Assembly: GCA_963745665.1 (NCBI GenBank)
Contig: CAVUYE010000002.1
Coordinates: 930,001-994,000 of the forward strand
Reading direction: 5' to 3'
From: Bog-473 sp963745665
GTDB taxonomy: Bacteria > Actinomycetota > Acidimicrobiia > Acidimicrobiales > RAAP-2
DNA: 64,000 nucleotides
A program made the position numbers and the translations under genes. Each line of letters starts with the position of its first letter. Position 1 is the stretch's first letter. Shown here one piece after another: positions 33,956 through 43,577 of the stretch. The notes below the pieces were generated by a model that had not been told where the DNA came from, did no database searches, and saw nothing but the letters and a program-made list of their open reading frames with translations.

Positions 33956-33996
33956 CGAGGGAGGGGCCGACCCGGTTGTGGCCGACCCCTCCCTCG
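33956..33996 (-). terminator. Intra-operon hairpin between oppA and oppB
   Basis: Perfect 11-bp inverted repeat CGAGGGAGGGG / CCCCTCCCTCG around a 19-base loop, starting 14 bases past the oppA stop. In many binding-protein operons a stem-loop here stops part of transcription and protects the oppA message, giving more binding protein than permease. That role is inferred from position. Confidence 0.62.
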
Positions 33997-34010
33997 CGTT
34001 CATTGGCTCG

Positions 34011-35771
34011 CTAGGAGCTGATCGTCCAGTCCTCGGCGTTCCAGGTGACGCCGACGCTGGACGTGTTGGGCAGGACGCCCTTCAGGCTGTTGGACCAGGC
34101 CCAGAACTGGGGCTTCTGGTACAGCGGAAGCGTCACCATGTTCTGCCAGAGGATGGCGTCGGCCTTGTTGTAGTCGCTGATCTCCTCGGACTGGCTCGGA
34201 GCCGACGAACCGGACGCCATCAGTCCTTGTCCACGTCCGCGTTGGCCGAGTGGTTCCAGTTCTCGGCGCAGTTGGTGGTGTTCGTGTACGAGCAGTAGAG
34301 GGGCTGGTTCCCCGAGACGAACGGCGTGGTCACCCAGGCGAACTCGGCGATCTGGAACGTGCCGCCCGGGAGGTTGGTCCCGAAGAAGGTGTTGGCGTCG
34401 TAGTTCTGGATGTTGATCTTGATCCCGATCGCCTTCATCTGGGCCTGGAACAGCTCCTCGGTCTGGGCGCGGATGGCGTTGCCCGACGTCGACTGGATGG
34501 TGAACGTCAGGTCCTTGCCCTTCTGCGGGCCGTAGTCGGGCTGGAAGTAGCCGTCCGAGGCCTTCTTGAAGCCCGGCCTCCTTCATCAGGTTGATCGACT
34601 GCGACGGGCTGTAGGCGTAGCTGGTGCCCTTGTAGCCCTTCTGGGTCGACACGAGCATGCGGCTCCCCAGCGGGCTTGATGCCCTTGGCGATCTCACCCA
34701 CGGTCCGGGTGATGATGGACTGGCGGTCCGCGCCGTGGGCGATCGCCTCGCGCACCTGGAGCTTGGCCAGGTACGGGTCGGCCTGGTTGAAGTCGAAGTG
34801 CTCGAACTCGAGCCCCGGCAGTGTCACCTTCGTCGTGTTCGGCACCTGGTTGGCCGTCTGCACGATCGAGAGGCTCACCGTCGCCGGGTTGAAGATGTTG
34901 ATCTCCTTGTTCTGCAGGGCCGGCACCAGCTGGCTGTCGTCGGAGAAGAACTGGAAGACGATCTTGTCGAGCTTGCCCGGGCGTGCCCCAGTAGGAGGGG
35001 TTCCGGGTGAGGACCACGCGACTGGTTCGCGTTGTAGCTCGTGATCGTGTACCAGCTGCCCGAGATGGTCTGCGTCGGGCCGGTGAAGCCGGTGTTCCAG
35101 CCGACGGTCCGGGCGATGTGGGCCGGGACGACGGCGCGCTGAAGAGGCTGCGCCAGTCGGCGAAGGACGGCTTGAAGGTCACCGTGACGGTGCGTCCGTT
35201 CGGGCACAGGCCGACGTTGCGGTCGGCCGTGCTGCACCGGGGCGCAGGCGGCGCCGCCGGAGGGGTCGGAGCCGACGACGGATTGGATCTGGTTGTAGCC
35301 GGCGGTCGAGGCGTCGTCGTAGGGCTTGCCCCCGACGTCGGTGTAGGCCGGGTTGCCGCTCTGGGCCTGCCAGTTGTAGATGAAGTCGTCCGCCGTGATC
35401 GGCGTGCCGTCCGACCAGACGGCCTTGGGGTTGAGCTTGTAGACGACGGTCTGAGGGCTGGTGCTCGTGACCGACGCGCTCTCGAGGAGCTGGTTGTTGA
35501 GGACGGGCTGAAGCTTGTTGTTGACGATGAAGACCTGGGGCCACACCATGTTCAGGATCTCCTGCAGGACGAATTCCGAAGCGGCCGAGGTGTTGATGTT
35601 GAACCCGGCCAGGTTCTCGTCGAGCGCCATGGTGGCCGTCCCGCCCGAGGACGACGACGCCTTGGTTGCCGCACCACTCGTGGACGGCGACACGGCGATG
35701 ATCGACACGGACAGCGCCGCCGCCGCCATGGCGGCAAACGCCGACCGCTTCACGTACCCCTTGAGTCCCAT
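34011..35771 (-). pseudogene. oppA: Oligopeptide-binding protein (OppA-like), seven frame breaks
   Basis: Substrate-binding lipoprotein/secreted subunit of the importer. ATG 35771 follows AAGGGGG and starts a signal peptide (KRSAFAAMAAAALSVSIIAV), then LDENLAGFNINTSAASEFVL, NPKAVWSDGTPITADDFIYN, KPSFADWRSLF, VGWNTGFTGP, RNPSYWG, FDFNQADPYLAKLQVREAIA, MKAIGIKINIQNYDANTF and LPLYQKPQFWAWSNSLKG. These SBP_bac_5 segments lie in successive frames, with breaks near 35235, 35140, 35020, 34980, 34680, 34575 and 34220. Each is explained by one or two extra bases. Corrected length is about 580 aa. There are no in-frame stops within the corrected product, so sequence error is plausible. If the sequence is right, the gene is dead and the importer lacks its receptor. 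Confidence 0.75.
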
Positions 35772-36087
35772 TGTGCCCCCTTGCTCCTCGGCCGCCCCGG
35801 TGACGACCGATTACCGCGTCTTCCTGCACTGCCAGTTTCCGCAACGTTCACTGACAAATGTCGGAAGATGGTCGTAAATGTAACGCAATTGCCACATTTT
35901 TTTTGGTCATCGTCCCAAGGATTTCTGCGGAAAGGTGCCGCGCGCGTTCTCGATCCGCTGCTCAGTCGCCGTTGGCACACGATTCCTGCGCGCGCGGGCC
36001 TTGGAGCGCGGCAGTCGGAACCTGAGTGTCAGCTGGGAGCCTCCTGCGTGGTCCGTGACAACAGACCGCTAAATTCAGCTTGAGGCG
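35772..36087 (-). promoter_or_regulatory. Divergent upstream region of the opp operon
   Basis: About 316 bp between oppA and the DMT permease with no gene. The middle (35825-35925) is clearly AT-richer, with a run of eight T, and is the likely site of the opp promoter. No operator or riboswitch is recognisable. Assignment rests on position and base composition only. Confidence 0.4.
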
Positions 36088-37047
36088 ATGGTCTATGTCC
36101 TTGCGGTCCTAGCGGCACTCTCGAACGCGCTGACCAGCGTGTTCCAGCGCATGGGCGTTGAAGACGCCCCCGAGGAGTCGACCATGCGCCTCAGCCTGAT
36201 GGCGCACGCCATCCGACGCGGCGTCTGGCTGCTGGGTTTCGGATTCATGATCTGCGCCTTCCTGTTGCAGGCCTTCGCCCTGCACATCGGGACGCTCTCC
36301 GTCGTGCAGCCGATCCTCACCATGGAGTTGCTGTTCCTCGTGTTCATCCTCGGGACGTACTTCCGCTTCTCCATCTCCATCCGCGAATGGGTCGGCGCCG
36401 GCGCCATCGCGTTCGGGCTCTCGGGCTTCCTGTTCTTCGCCGCGCCGGGGGGAGGCGAGCAGACTCCCACCAACCTCGGCTGGATCGTGGTCGGTGGGTG
36501 TGCGAGCGCCCTCATCGTCGTCACCGTGGTAGCCACCCGCTGGGGCCCGCGCTGGTGGAAGGCCGCCATGTTCGGCAGCGCCGCCGCCATCTCGTACGCG
36601 TTCACGGCTGCGCTCATCAAAGTGGTGAGCGACTACGCGGCGACCAACTGGGTGACCCTGTTCGTGCACTGGGAGACCTACGGGGTCATCGCCTTCGGCC
36701 TCCTCGGTCTCTTCCTGACGCAGAACGCTTTCCACGCCGGGCCGCTGGCCGCCTCGCAGTCGACGCTGGTGCTGGTCGACCCGCTCGTCAGCATCTGCAT
36801 GGGCATCGCCCTCTTCGGCGATTCCCTGCGCACCTCGGGCCCCTACGGGCCGCTCGAGGCCCTTTCGCTCCTCGTCATGTTCATGGGCGCGGTGTTCCTG
36901 TCCAACTCGCCGTTGATCATGGGCATGAAGAGCGAGGGCCAGGGCGTCGAATACGACGAGATGCTGTCGCGGCGCCTCAAGCACCCGCACCACGCCGCCC
37001 AGGAGCCTGTGAGCGACGGCGGCCTGCCGCCGTTCTCGTCCGCCTGA
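36088..37047 (+). CDS. DMT-superfamily membrane transporter
   Basis: 319-aa protein with about nine to ten hydrophobic helices. It starts YVLAVLAALSNALTSVFQRM, followed by LLQAFALHIGTLSVVQPILT in helix 3, which matches the EamA/NIPA-like drug-metabolite transporter fold. A second half repeats the pattern (LTQNAFHAGPLAASQSTLVL). The C-terminal 40 residues are hydrophilic and His/Arg-rich and probably cytoplasmic. The substrate is unknown. ATG at 36088 is used. The gene stands alone between divergent opp and convergent hydrolase genes. Confidence 0.75.
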   Translation: MVYVLAVLAALSNALTSVFQRMGVEDAPEESTMRLSLMAHAIRRGVWLLGFGFMICAFLLQAFALHIGTLSVVQPILTMELLFLVFILGTYFRFSISIREWVGAGAIAFGLSGFLFFAAPGGGEQTPTNLGWIVVGGCASALIVVTVVATRWGPRWWKAAMFGSAAAISYAFTAALIKVVSDYAATNWVTLFVHWETYGVIAFGLLGLFLTQNAFHAGPLAASQSTLVLVDPLVSICMGIALFGDSLRTSGPYGPLEALSLLVMFMGAVFLSNSPLIMGMKSEGQGVEYDEMLSRRLKHPHHAAQEPVSDGGLPPFSSA

Positions 37048-37099
37048 TCACCTAGCGGCGGTCTCTCAGGGAGCAGCGTCACTCAGGGAGCGCGGTCTC

Positions 37100-37888
37100 T
37101 CAGGAGACAGGTCCTCCGGCCCGCTCCAGCACGAGCCGCGTCATCGTGGCGAAGTGATCCGGGTGCGACAGGTGGGCGCCGTGCTGCGCGTTGGGGATCT
37201 CGTAGATGACAGCGCCCGGCACGTTCGCCCCGAGCCACTCGACCGTGCGGCGGTGGTGGGGTGCCGACTTCGGGCCGCCCCGGCCGAACACGGCGGGCAC
37301 GTCGAGCGCGGTGACGTCGAACGGTTGCCCCTCGGTCCGCATACTGCGCAGGTCGGCCACCAACGCTGGACCGTCGGCTCGCCGCTGCGCCCGGCCCTCC
37401 TCGGTGAGGCGGTCCCAGGCGCCCTCGCCCACCATCCGGTTGAAGAAGCGCTCGGCCTCCTCCCCGGCATCGTCGGACAGCGGAGGCCACGCCATCCCTG
37501 CCCGGCGTCGGAAGCCCAGCCACGGCATGGGTGGCTCGAAGGCCCCGATGGAGGCGAACGCCCGGGGGTCGGCCAGGGCGGCGGCGACCACGACGTTGCC
37601 CCCGAGGCTGTGCCCGACGGCCACCACCGGTCCGCCGTCCCCGGCGCGCGCCGTGTCCGCAATGGAGAGCAGGTCGTCGACGTGGCCCCCCAGGTGCACG
37701 ATCCCACCGTCCCGGGAGCCCTGGTAGCCCCGGCGGTCGTAGGCCAGCCCGGAGAGCTCGGGGAGCCGGCGCATAGCCAGCCGGAAGCTGTCGCCGCGGT
37801 CGAGCGATCCGTGCACGAACACGACCGTCCCCGCACCCGGTGTGGATGCCGGCCGCGCGGTGAAATGGAGGGCGGCCGGATAGCTCAT
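37100..37888 (-). CDS. Alpha/beta-hydrolase
   Basis: 262-aa alpha/beta-fold hydrolase. The oxyanion loop VVFVHGSLDRGDSFRL is near residue 23, the nucleophile elbow VVAVGHSLGGNVVVAAALA carries Ser near 95, the acid is probably in VPAVFGRGGPKSAPHH or nearby, and the catalytic His lies in IPNAQHGAHLSHPDHF. Substrate unknown (ester, epoxide or lactone are all possible for this group). The start is ATG at 37888, divergent from kgd with 62 bp between. The stop is 53 bp past the convergent DMT gene. Confidence 0.8.
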   Translation of the reverse strand: MSYPAALHFTARPASTPGAGTVVFVHGSLDRGDSFRLAMRRLPELSGLAYDRRGYQGSRDGGIVHLGGHVDDLLSIADTARAGDGGPVVAVGHSLGGNVVVAAALADPRAFASIGAFEPPMPWLGFRRRAGMAWPPLSDDAGEEAERFFNRMVGEGAWDRLTEEGRAQRRADGPALVADLRSMRTEGQPFDVTALDVPAVFGRGGPKSAPHHRRTVEWLGANVPGAVIYEIPNAQHGAHLSHPDHFATMTRLVLERAGGPVS

Positions 37889-37950
37889 GTGCAGGGCAGA
37901 CGCTACCTGGCCTGCCCATGAGACCCGACCGTCGCCGGTAGGGTTGGCCC

Positions 37951-40900
37951 ATGACCCAGATCGGTGGCGCAGGGGGCTCGTTCGGCCCCAATGCCTGGCT
38001 GGTCGACGACATGTACGACCGCTTTCTGGCCGATCCCGACTCGGTCAGCGACAGCTGGCGGGAGTTCTTCGCCGACTACCGGCCTGCTCCCGTTCCGGCG
38101 CCCCAACCCCCGGCTCCCGCACCTGCCGCAACCGCACACGCAACGGTCACCGCGGCGACGACAACCGAGGCGCCGCCATCGGGGTCCGGCCTGCCGGCCG
38201 CCACCGCCCCGGCTCCGGCCTCCGTCGTGCCGGCGGCGAACGAGGAGGCCACCCCGCTACGCGGCGCGGCCTCCCGGATCGTGGCCAACATGGAAGCCAG
38301 CCTGTCCGTTCCCACGGCCACCAGCGTCCGGACGGTGCCGGCCCGGCTCCTCGAGGTCAACCGCCTGATCCTGAACAACCAGCTGGCGCGGACCACCGGC
38401 GCCAAGGTCAGCTTCACGCACATCATCGGCTACGCGGTCGTCCGCGCCCTGCACGACGTCCCCGCCATGAACTCGGCCTTCGTGGCCGACACGGGCGGGC
38501 CGGGAAAGCCTGGCGTCATCCACCACAAGCACGTGGGACTGGGCCTCGCCGTCGACCAGGAGAAGAGCGACGGCAGCCGCACGCTGCTCGTGCCGTGCAT
38601 CAAGGAGGCCGACACGCTCGACTTCCGTTCCTTCGTGCTGGCCTATGAGGACCTCATCCGCAAGATCCACACCAACAAGATCTCTCCCGACGACTTCGCC
38701 GGCACGACCGTGTCCCTGACCAACCCCGGGACGCTCGGCACCGTCCAGTCCGTGCCGCGGCTCATGCCGGGGCAGGGCGCCATCATCGGCGTCGGGTCGC
38801 TCGGGTATCCCGCGGGGTTCGAGGCCGCCGACCCCCGCGTGCTCGCCCAGCTCGGGCTCGGCAAGGTGGTGACACTGACCTCCACCTACGACCATCGCAT
38901 CATTCAGGGGGCCGAGTCGGGCCTGTTCCTCGGACGGGTGGCCGCCCTGATCACGGGGGCCGACGGGTTCTACGACGACCTCTTCGAGTCGATGGGCGTG
39001 CCCTATGAGCCCGTCCGCTGGCAGGTCGACAACAACGCCGGCGCCGGGAGCGAGGACGGAGAGCACCAGCGCCTGGTCAAGCAGGTACACGTCCAGACCC
39101 TCATCAACATGTACCGCGTGCGCGGCCACCTCATCGCCCACCTCGACCCGCTCGACGCCGAGCCTCCGCACATCCACCCCGAGCTCGACCCCCTGACCTA
39201 CGGGCTCACCATCTGGGACCTGCCGCGCCAGTTCGTCGCCGACGGCCTGGCCGGGCGCGACGTGGCCACCCTCGACGACATCCTCCACGTGCTGCGCGAC
39301 GCCTACTGCCGGACGCTGGGCATCGAGTACATGCACATTCAGGATCCCGAGCAGAAGCGCTGGATCCAGCAGCATGTCGAAGGCCAGCCGACCGCCCTCA
39401 GCCCGGACGAGCAGCGGCACATCCTCGGCCGCCTCAACGCGGCAGAGGTGTTCGAGCGCTTCCTCCACACGCGCTACGTCGGGCAGAAGCGGTTCGGTCT
39501 GGAGGGCGCGGAGTCGACCATCGTCCTGCTCGACGCCCTGCTCGATACCGCAGCGGGCTCGGGGGTGGCCGAGGTCGTGATGGGCATGGCTCACCGCGGC
39601 CGCCTCAACGTGCTGGCCAACATCGTCGGCAAGTCCTACAAGGAGATCTTCGAGGAGTTCGAGGGCAACCTCGATCCCGAGTCCGTGCAGGGCTCGGGCG
39701 ATGTCAAGTACCACAAGGGAGCCCGCGGGGTCTTCCATGGCAGCGCCGGCGAGGAGCTCCCGATCACCCTCGCCTCCAACCCCTCGCACCTCGAGGCGGT
39801 GGACCCCGTCGTCGAGGGCATGACGCGGGCCAAGCAGGACAGGATCTCCCCGCCCACCGACGGCACGCCGGCGGCGGCGGCCGAAGCCCTGGACGGGTTC
39901 CCGTGCATGTCGGTCCTCGTGCACGGCGACGCCGCCTTCGCCGGCCAGGGCGTGGTGGCCGAGACCCTCAACCTCTCCGGGCTCTCGGGCTACCGCACCG
40001 GTGGCACGGTGCACGTCGTCATCAACAACCAGCTCGGCTTCACCACCGCGCCGGCGTCGGCGCGCACCTCGGTGTACCCGACCGACGTGGCGAAAATGGT
40101 CCAGGCCCCGATCTTCCACGTGAACGGCGACGACCCCGAGGCGTGCGTGCGGGCGGCCCGGCTGGCCTTCACCTTCCGCCAGACGTTCCACAAGGACGTC
40201 GTCATCGACCTCGTCTGCTACCGCAAGCACGGGCACAACGAGGGCGACGACCCGAGCTACACGCAACCGCTCATGTACCAGCGGATCGAGGCCAAGCGCT
40301 CGGTGCGCAAGCTCTACACCGAGGCCCTGGTGCGCCGGGGTGACATCACGCTCGAGGAGGCCGAGTCCGCGCTGAACGACTTCAACGCCAGCCTGCAGGT
40401 CGTCCTCGACGACGTGCGGAACGAGCCTTCGCTGGCGCCGACCGAGCTGCCGCCGCCGGAACCGTTGCCGGCGGACACCCCCTCACCCGAGACGGGAGTG
40501 GCGCCGGACGTGCTGCACGCCCTGTCCTCGGTGGTGCGCTCCGTGCCCGACGGCTTCACCATCCACCCCAAGCTCGAGCGCCAGTTCGTCCAGCGTGACG
40601 AGCTGGTGGCCAGCGGGCAGGTCGACTGGGCCCTGGCCGAGGCGCTGGCCATCGGCTCGCTCATGTACGAGGGCATCAACGTGCGCCTGACCGGCCAGGA
40701 CACCCGCCGAGGCACGTTCAGCCACCGCCACGCCGTCCTGGTCGACTACTCGAACGGCGAGGAGTACGTCCCCCTCGCCCACATCCGTGACGGCCTGCAC
40801 CGCATCGGCGCCGATGCGCTGGAGCCGGCGGGGCAGATGGGCAACTTCACGGTGCGCGACTCGCTGCTCTCCGAATATGCCGCCGTAGGGTTCGAGTACG

Positions 40901-41697
40901 GCTACTCCGTCGAGGCGCCCGAGGCGCTGGTGGCCTGGGAGGCCCAGTTCGGCGACTTCGCCAACGGTGCCCAGATCATCATCGACAACTTCATGGTGGC
41001 GGCCGAGAGCAAGTGGGGCCAGTTCTCCGGTCTCGTCCTGCTGCTGCCCCACGGCTACGAAGGACAGGGCCCCGAGCACTCCTCGGCGCGCTACGAGCGC
41101 TTCCTGTCGCTGTCAGCGCGCGACAACCTGCGCGTGACCGTCCCCACGACGTCGGCCCAGTACTTCCACCTGCTGCGATCCCAGGCGTTGACCAGCCCGA
41201 AGCGGCCGCTGGTCGTGGTCACCCCCAAGTCGATGCTGCGGGCCCGAGCGTCGCGTTCGAGCTTCGCCGAGCTCGAGGTGGGGTCCTTCCAACATGTGAT
41301 CGACGACTCGTCGATAGAGGATCCGGCGACGGTCCGCCGCATCGTGCTGTGCAGCGGGAAGATCGCCCATGAAGCCCTGCAGCATCGGTCCGAGCTCGAG
41401 CCCGCCGAGGCGGCCGCGGTGGCGGTGGTCCGGGTCGAGCAGCTCTACCCCTGGCCAGTGCCACTGCTGACCGGCATCTTCGATCGCTACGGCGAGGCGT
41501 CAGAAGTCGTGTGGTTGCAAGAGGAGCCCGAGAACATGGGAGCCTGGTCTTTCGTGCATGCCCGCCTCCACGCCTGCCTGCCCGAGCGCCTGCGGCTCCG
41601 TCATGTGAGCCGGCCCGAATCGGCCAGCCCGGCCATCGGGAGCGCCGCCCTGCACCAGCTGGAGCAGGCCGACCTGTTGCGACGTGCCATTGGCTGA
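37951..41697 (+). CDS. kgd: Multifunctional 2-oxoglutarate metabolism enzyme Kgd (E2-E1 fusion)
   Basis: 1248-aa actinobacterial fusion of the E2 succinyltransferase core and the E1 component of 2-oxoglutarate dehydrogenase (TCA cycle). The N-terminus NAWLVDDMYDRFLADPDSVS is followed by a Pro/Ala linker to about residue 105. The E2 catalytic domain follows, ending with STYDHRIIQGAESGLFLGRV near 315. The E1 domain has YRVRGHLIAHLDPL, VVMGMAHRGRLNVLANIVGK, HGDAAFAGQGVVAETLNLSG, VINNQLGFTTAP and YRKHGHNEGDDPSYTQP with TPP ligands, then a transketolase C-terminal domain. There is no lipoyl domain, as in mycobacterial Kgd and corynebacterial OdhA. ATG 37951 matches the family start. It overlaps the next gene by 14 bp. 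Confidence 0.96.
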   Translation: MTQIGGAGGSFGPNAWLVDDMYDRFLADPDSVSDSWREFFADYRPAPVPAPQPPAPAPAATAHATVTAATTTEAPPSGSGLPAATAPAPASVVPAANEEATPLRGAASRIVANMEASLSVPTATSVRTVPARLLEVNRLILNNQLARTTGAKVSFTHIIGYAVVRALHDVPAMNSAFVADTGGPGKPGVIHHKHVGLGLAVDQEKSDGSRTLLVPCIKEADTLDFRSFVLAYEDLIRKIHTNKISPDDFAGTTVSLTNPGTLGTVQSVPRLMPGQGAIIGVGSLGYPAGFEAADPRVLAQLGLGKVVTLTSTYDHRIIQGAESGLFLGRVAALITGADGFYDDLFESMGVPYEPVRWQVDNNAGAGSEDGEHQRLVKQVHVQTLINMYRVRGHLIAHLDPLDAEPPHIHPELDPLTYGLTIWDLPRQFVADGLAGRDVATLDDILHVLRDAYCRTLGIEYMHIQDPEQKRWIQQHVEGQPTALSPDEQRHILGRLNAAEVFERFLHTRYVGQKRFGLEGAESTIVLLDALLDTAAGSGVAEVVMGMAHRGRLNVLANIVGKSYKEIFEEFEGNLDPESVQGSGDVKYHKGARGVFHGSAGEELPITLASNPSHLEAVDPVVEGMTRAKQDRISPPTDGTPAAAAEALDGFPCMSVLVHGDAAFAGQGVVAETLNLSGLSGYRTGGTVHVVINNQLGFTTAPASARTSVYPTDVAKMVQAPIFHVNGDDPEACVRAARLAFTFRQTFHKDVVIDLVCYRKHGHNEGDDPSYTQPLMYQRIEAKRSVRKLYTEALVRRGDITLEEAESALNDFNASLQVVLDDVRNEPSLAPTELPPPEPLPADTPSPETGVAPDVLHALSSVVRSVPDGFTIHPKLERQFVQRDELVASGQVDWALAEALAIGSLMYEGINVRLTGQDTRRGTFSHRHAVLVDYSNGEEYVPLAHIRDGLHRIGADALEPAGQMGNFTVRDSLLSEYAAVGFEYGYSVEAPEALVAWEAQFGDFANGAQIIIDNFMVAAESKWGQFSGLVLLLPHGYEGQGPEHSSARYERFLSLSARDNLRVTVPTTSAQYFHLLRSQALTSPKRPLVVVTPKSMLRARASRSSFAELEVGSFQHVIDDSSIEDPATVRRIVLCSGKIAHEALQHRSELEPAEAAAVAVVRVEQLYPWPVPLLTGIFDRYGEASEVVWLQEEPENMGAWSFVHARLHACLPERLRLRHVSRPESASPAIGSAALHQLEQADLLRRAIG

Positions 41698-43123
41698 TAC
41701 GCACCACGTCGTGGTGGACGGGTCCAACCTTGCCACCGAAGGACGAACGTTCCCCAGCCTCAAGCAACTCGACGAGGCGGTGCGCGCGTACGCCTCCGAA
41801 GACCCCGGCGCCAGCATCATCGTGGTGGTCGACGCCACCTTCGAGCACCGGGTGGGGGACGACGAGCGCGAGGAGGTGCGCCAGGCCATGCTCAACGGCG
41901 AGATCATCTCGCCGCCGGCCGGCGCCATCGGGCGCGGCGATGCGTTCGTGTTGCGCATCGCCGAGCGCACCGGGGCCACCGTGCTGTCCAACGATTCCTT
42001 CCAGGAGTTCCACGGGGAGCACCCCTGGCTCTTCGACGACGGGCGTTTGATCGGCGGCAAGCCGGTGCCCGGCGTCGGGTGGATCTTCACGCCCCGGCTG
42101 CCCATCCGCGGCCCGAAGAGCCGGGCCGCCACCGCCGAGGCCAGGGCGAAGAAGGACCCCGAGTCGGCGCCGGCCAAGGCCGCCGAGCTGGCCAAGGCGG
42201 CCAAGAAGGCGGCCAAGAAGGCATCCAAGGCCCGCAAGAGTGCCCCCAAGCAGGCGCCACCGGTGGACACCTCGTGGCCCATCACGCCGGCTGCGCCACC
42301 ACCCGGCCGGGCCAACGTGAACCCTGTCTTCTCGAGTGCGATCGACGAGGCGGTCGAGGAGGCGCTCCACCCTCCTACGCCCGAGAAGTCGCGGGGGGCG
42401 GCCAAGAAGCAGACGGCGGCCAAGAAAGCAGCGCCCGAGAAGAGGGCCAAGGCCAAGAAGGACGCCCACTCCCAGAGGCGTGGCGATGGCAAGCGAGCGC
42501 GAGGCACCGACTCGACGCGGTCGGGCGGCGGTGGGCGGAACCAGCGGCAGCGGTCGACACCGCCACCCGCCGTCAACGAGCCGTTGACCTTCATAAACTT
42601 CGTCGCCGCCTTCCCCGTGGGGAGCACGATCGAGGGTGAGGTGGTGTCGTTCACGTCGCACGGGGCGATGGTGGACGTGCCGCTGCCCGCCGGCGGGGCG
42701 CTGCACTGTTACATCCCGCTGACCGCCATGGGCACGCCGCCGCCGACAAAGGCACGCCAAGTGTTGAAGAAGGGCGAGGTGCGCGCCTTCGTGCTGGCCG
42801 GGCTGGACCCGCCCCGTCGGGTGGCCGAGCTGGCGATCCCGTCGACGGCCACGGCGACGGCGGGCAGGAAGGTGGCACCGACGGCGAAGCCGGCCCCCAC
42901 CGTGAAGGCGGCGCCTCCGGCCAAGAAGGCCGCGGCGAAGAAAGCGGCCGCACAGGCGAAGAAGGCAACGAAGAAGGCGGCTAGGGCCGCCAAGAAGGCA
43001 CCGAAGAAGGCTGCGGCCAAGAAGGCGGCCAAGAAGGTGGCGAAGGCCAAGAAGGTGCCCGCCAAGAAGGTGCCCGCCAAGAAGGCCCCGGCCAAGAAGG
43101 CCCGAAAGGCGCGAGCCGAGTGA
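41684..43123 (+). CDS. NYN/PIN-type RNase with S1-like domain and KA-rich tail
   Basis: 479-aa protein of unusual build. Residues 1 to about 130 form a Zc3h12a-like NYN ribonuclease: HHVVVDGSNLATEGRTFPSL, IIVVVDATFEHRVGDDEREE, then GRGDAFVLRIAERTGATVLS and NDSFQEFHGEHPWLFDDGRL, with the conserved Asp residues of the metal site. A basic, disordered spacer follows (about 140-290). Residues about 300-375 (FPVGSTIEGEVVSFTSHGAM, then PLTAMGTPP) look like an S1 RNA-binding domain. The last 90 residues are KKAAAKKA-type repeats. Start GTG 41684 overlaps kgd; TTG 41690 is possible. Role: probably RNA cleavage on ribosome- or nucleoid-associated RNA (inference). Confidence 0.8.
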   Translation: MPLADTHHVVVDGSNLATEGRTFPSLKQLDEAVRAYASEDPGASIIVVVDATFEHRVGDDEREEVRQAMLNGEIISPPAGAIGRGDAFVLRIAERTGATVLSNDSFQEFHGEHPWLFDDGRLIGGKPVPGVGWIFTPRLPIRGPKSRAATAEARAKKDPESAPAKAAELAKAAKKAAKKASKARKSAPKQAPPVDTSWPITPAAPPPGRANVNPVFSSAIDEAVEEALHPPTPEKSRGAAKKQTAAKKAAPEKRAKAKKDAHSQRRGDGKRARGTDSTRSGGGGRNQRQRSTPPPAVNEPLTFINFVAAFPVGSTIEGEVVSFTSHGAMVDVPLPAGGALHCYIPLTAMGTPPPTKARQVLKKGEVRAFVLAGLDPPRRVAELAIPSTATATAGRKVAPTAKPAPTVKAAPPAKKAAAKKAAAQAKKATKKAARAAKKAPKKAAAKKAAKKVAKAKKVPAKKVPAKKAPAKKARKARAE

Positions 43124-43139
43124 GGATCGGCCCGCGTTC

Positions 43140-43577
43140 ATGACCGAACTCCCGCGCCCCGCCGACGTCCTGCCGCACCGCCCGCCCTTCCTGTTCGTCA
43201 GCGAGTTGACGGCGGTCGAGCCCGGCGTCTCCGCAGAGGGGCGCTGGGAGCTGAACGGTGACGAGCCGTTCTTCGGTGGCCACTTCCCCGGGCGGCCAAC
43301 CCTCCCCGGAGTGCTGATGCTCGAGTCGATGGCCCAACTGGGGGGCATCGCCGTGCTCCTCGACCCTCGCTATGCCGGCAAGCTGCCCCTCTTCGGCGGG
43401 ATCGAGCGGGCGCGCTTCCGCCGGCAGGTCCTTCCAGGTGAGACCCTCGAGCTGCAGGTGACCATGGACCGGTTGTCCGCCCGGGCGGGAAAGGGGCACG
43501 GCCGGGCGGCGGTCGAGGGGCAGACCGCCTGCGAAGCTGATCTTCTCTTTGTCATTGTTGATGGGGGAGCGAACTGA
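43140..43577 (+). CDS. fabZ: FabZ-like 3-hydroxyacyl-ACP dehydratase
   Basis: 145-aa hotdog-fold dehydratase that removes water from 3-hydroxyacyl-ACP in fatty-acid elongation. The start has LPHRPPFLFVSELTAVEPG, the active-site helix FGGHFPGRPTLPGVLMLESM contains catalytic His and Glu, and FGGIERARFRRQVLPGETLE follows. Slightly variable C-terminus. ATG at 43140 lies 16 bp after the NYN gene stop. Its TGA overlaps the xth ATG by one base (TGATG). Confidence 0.88.
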   Translation: MTELPRPADVLPHRPPFLFVSELTAVEPGVSAEGRWELNGDEPFFGGHFPGRPTLPGVLMLESMAQLGGIAVLLDPRYAGKLPLFGGIERARFRRQVLPGETLELQVTMDRLSARAGKGHGRAAVEGQTACEADLLFVIVDGGAN

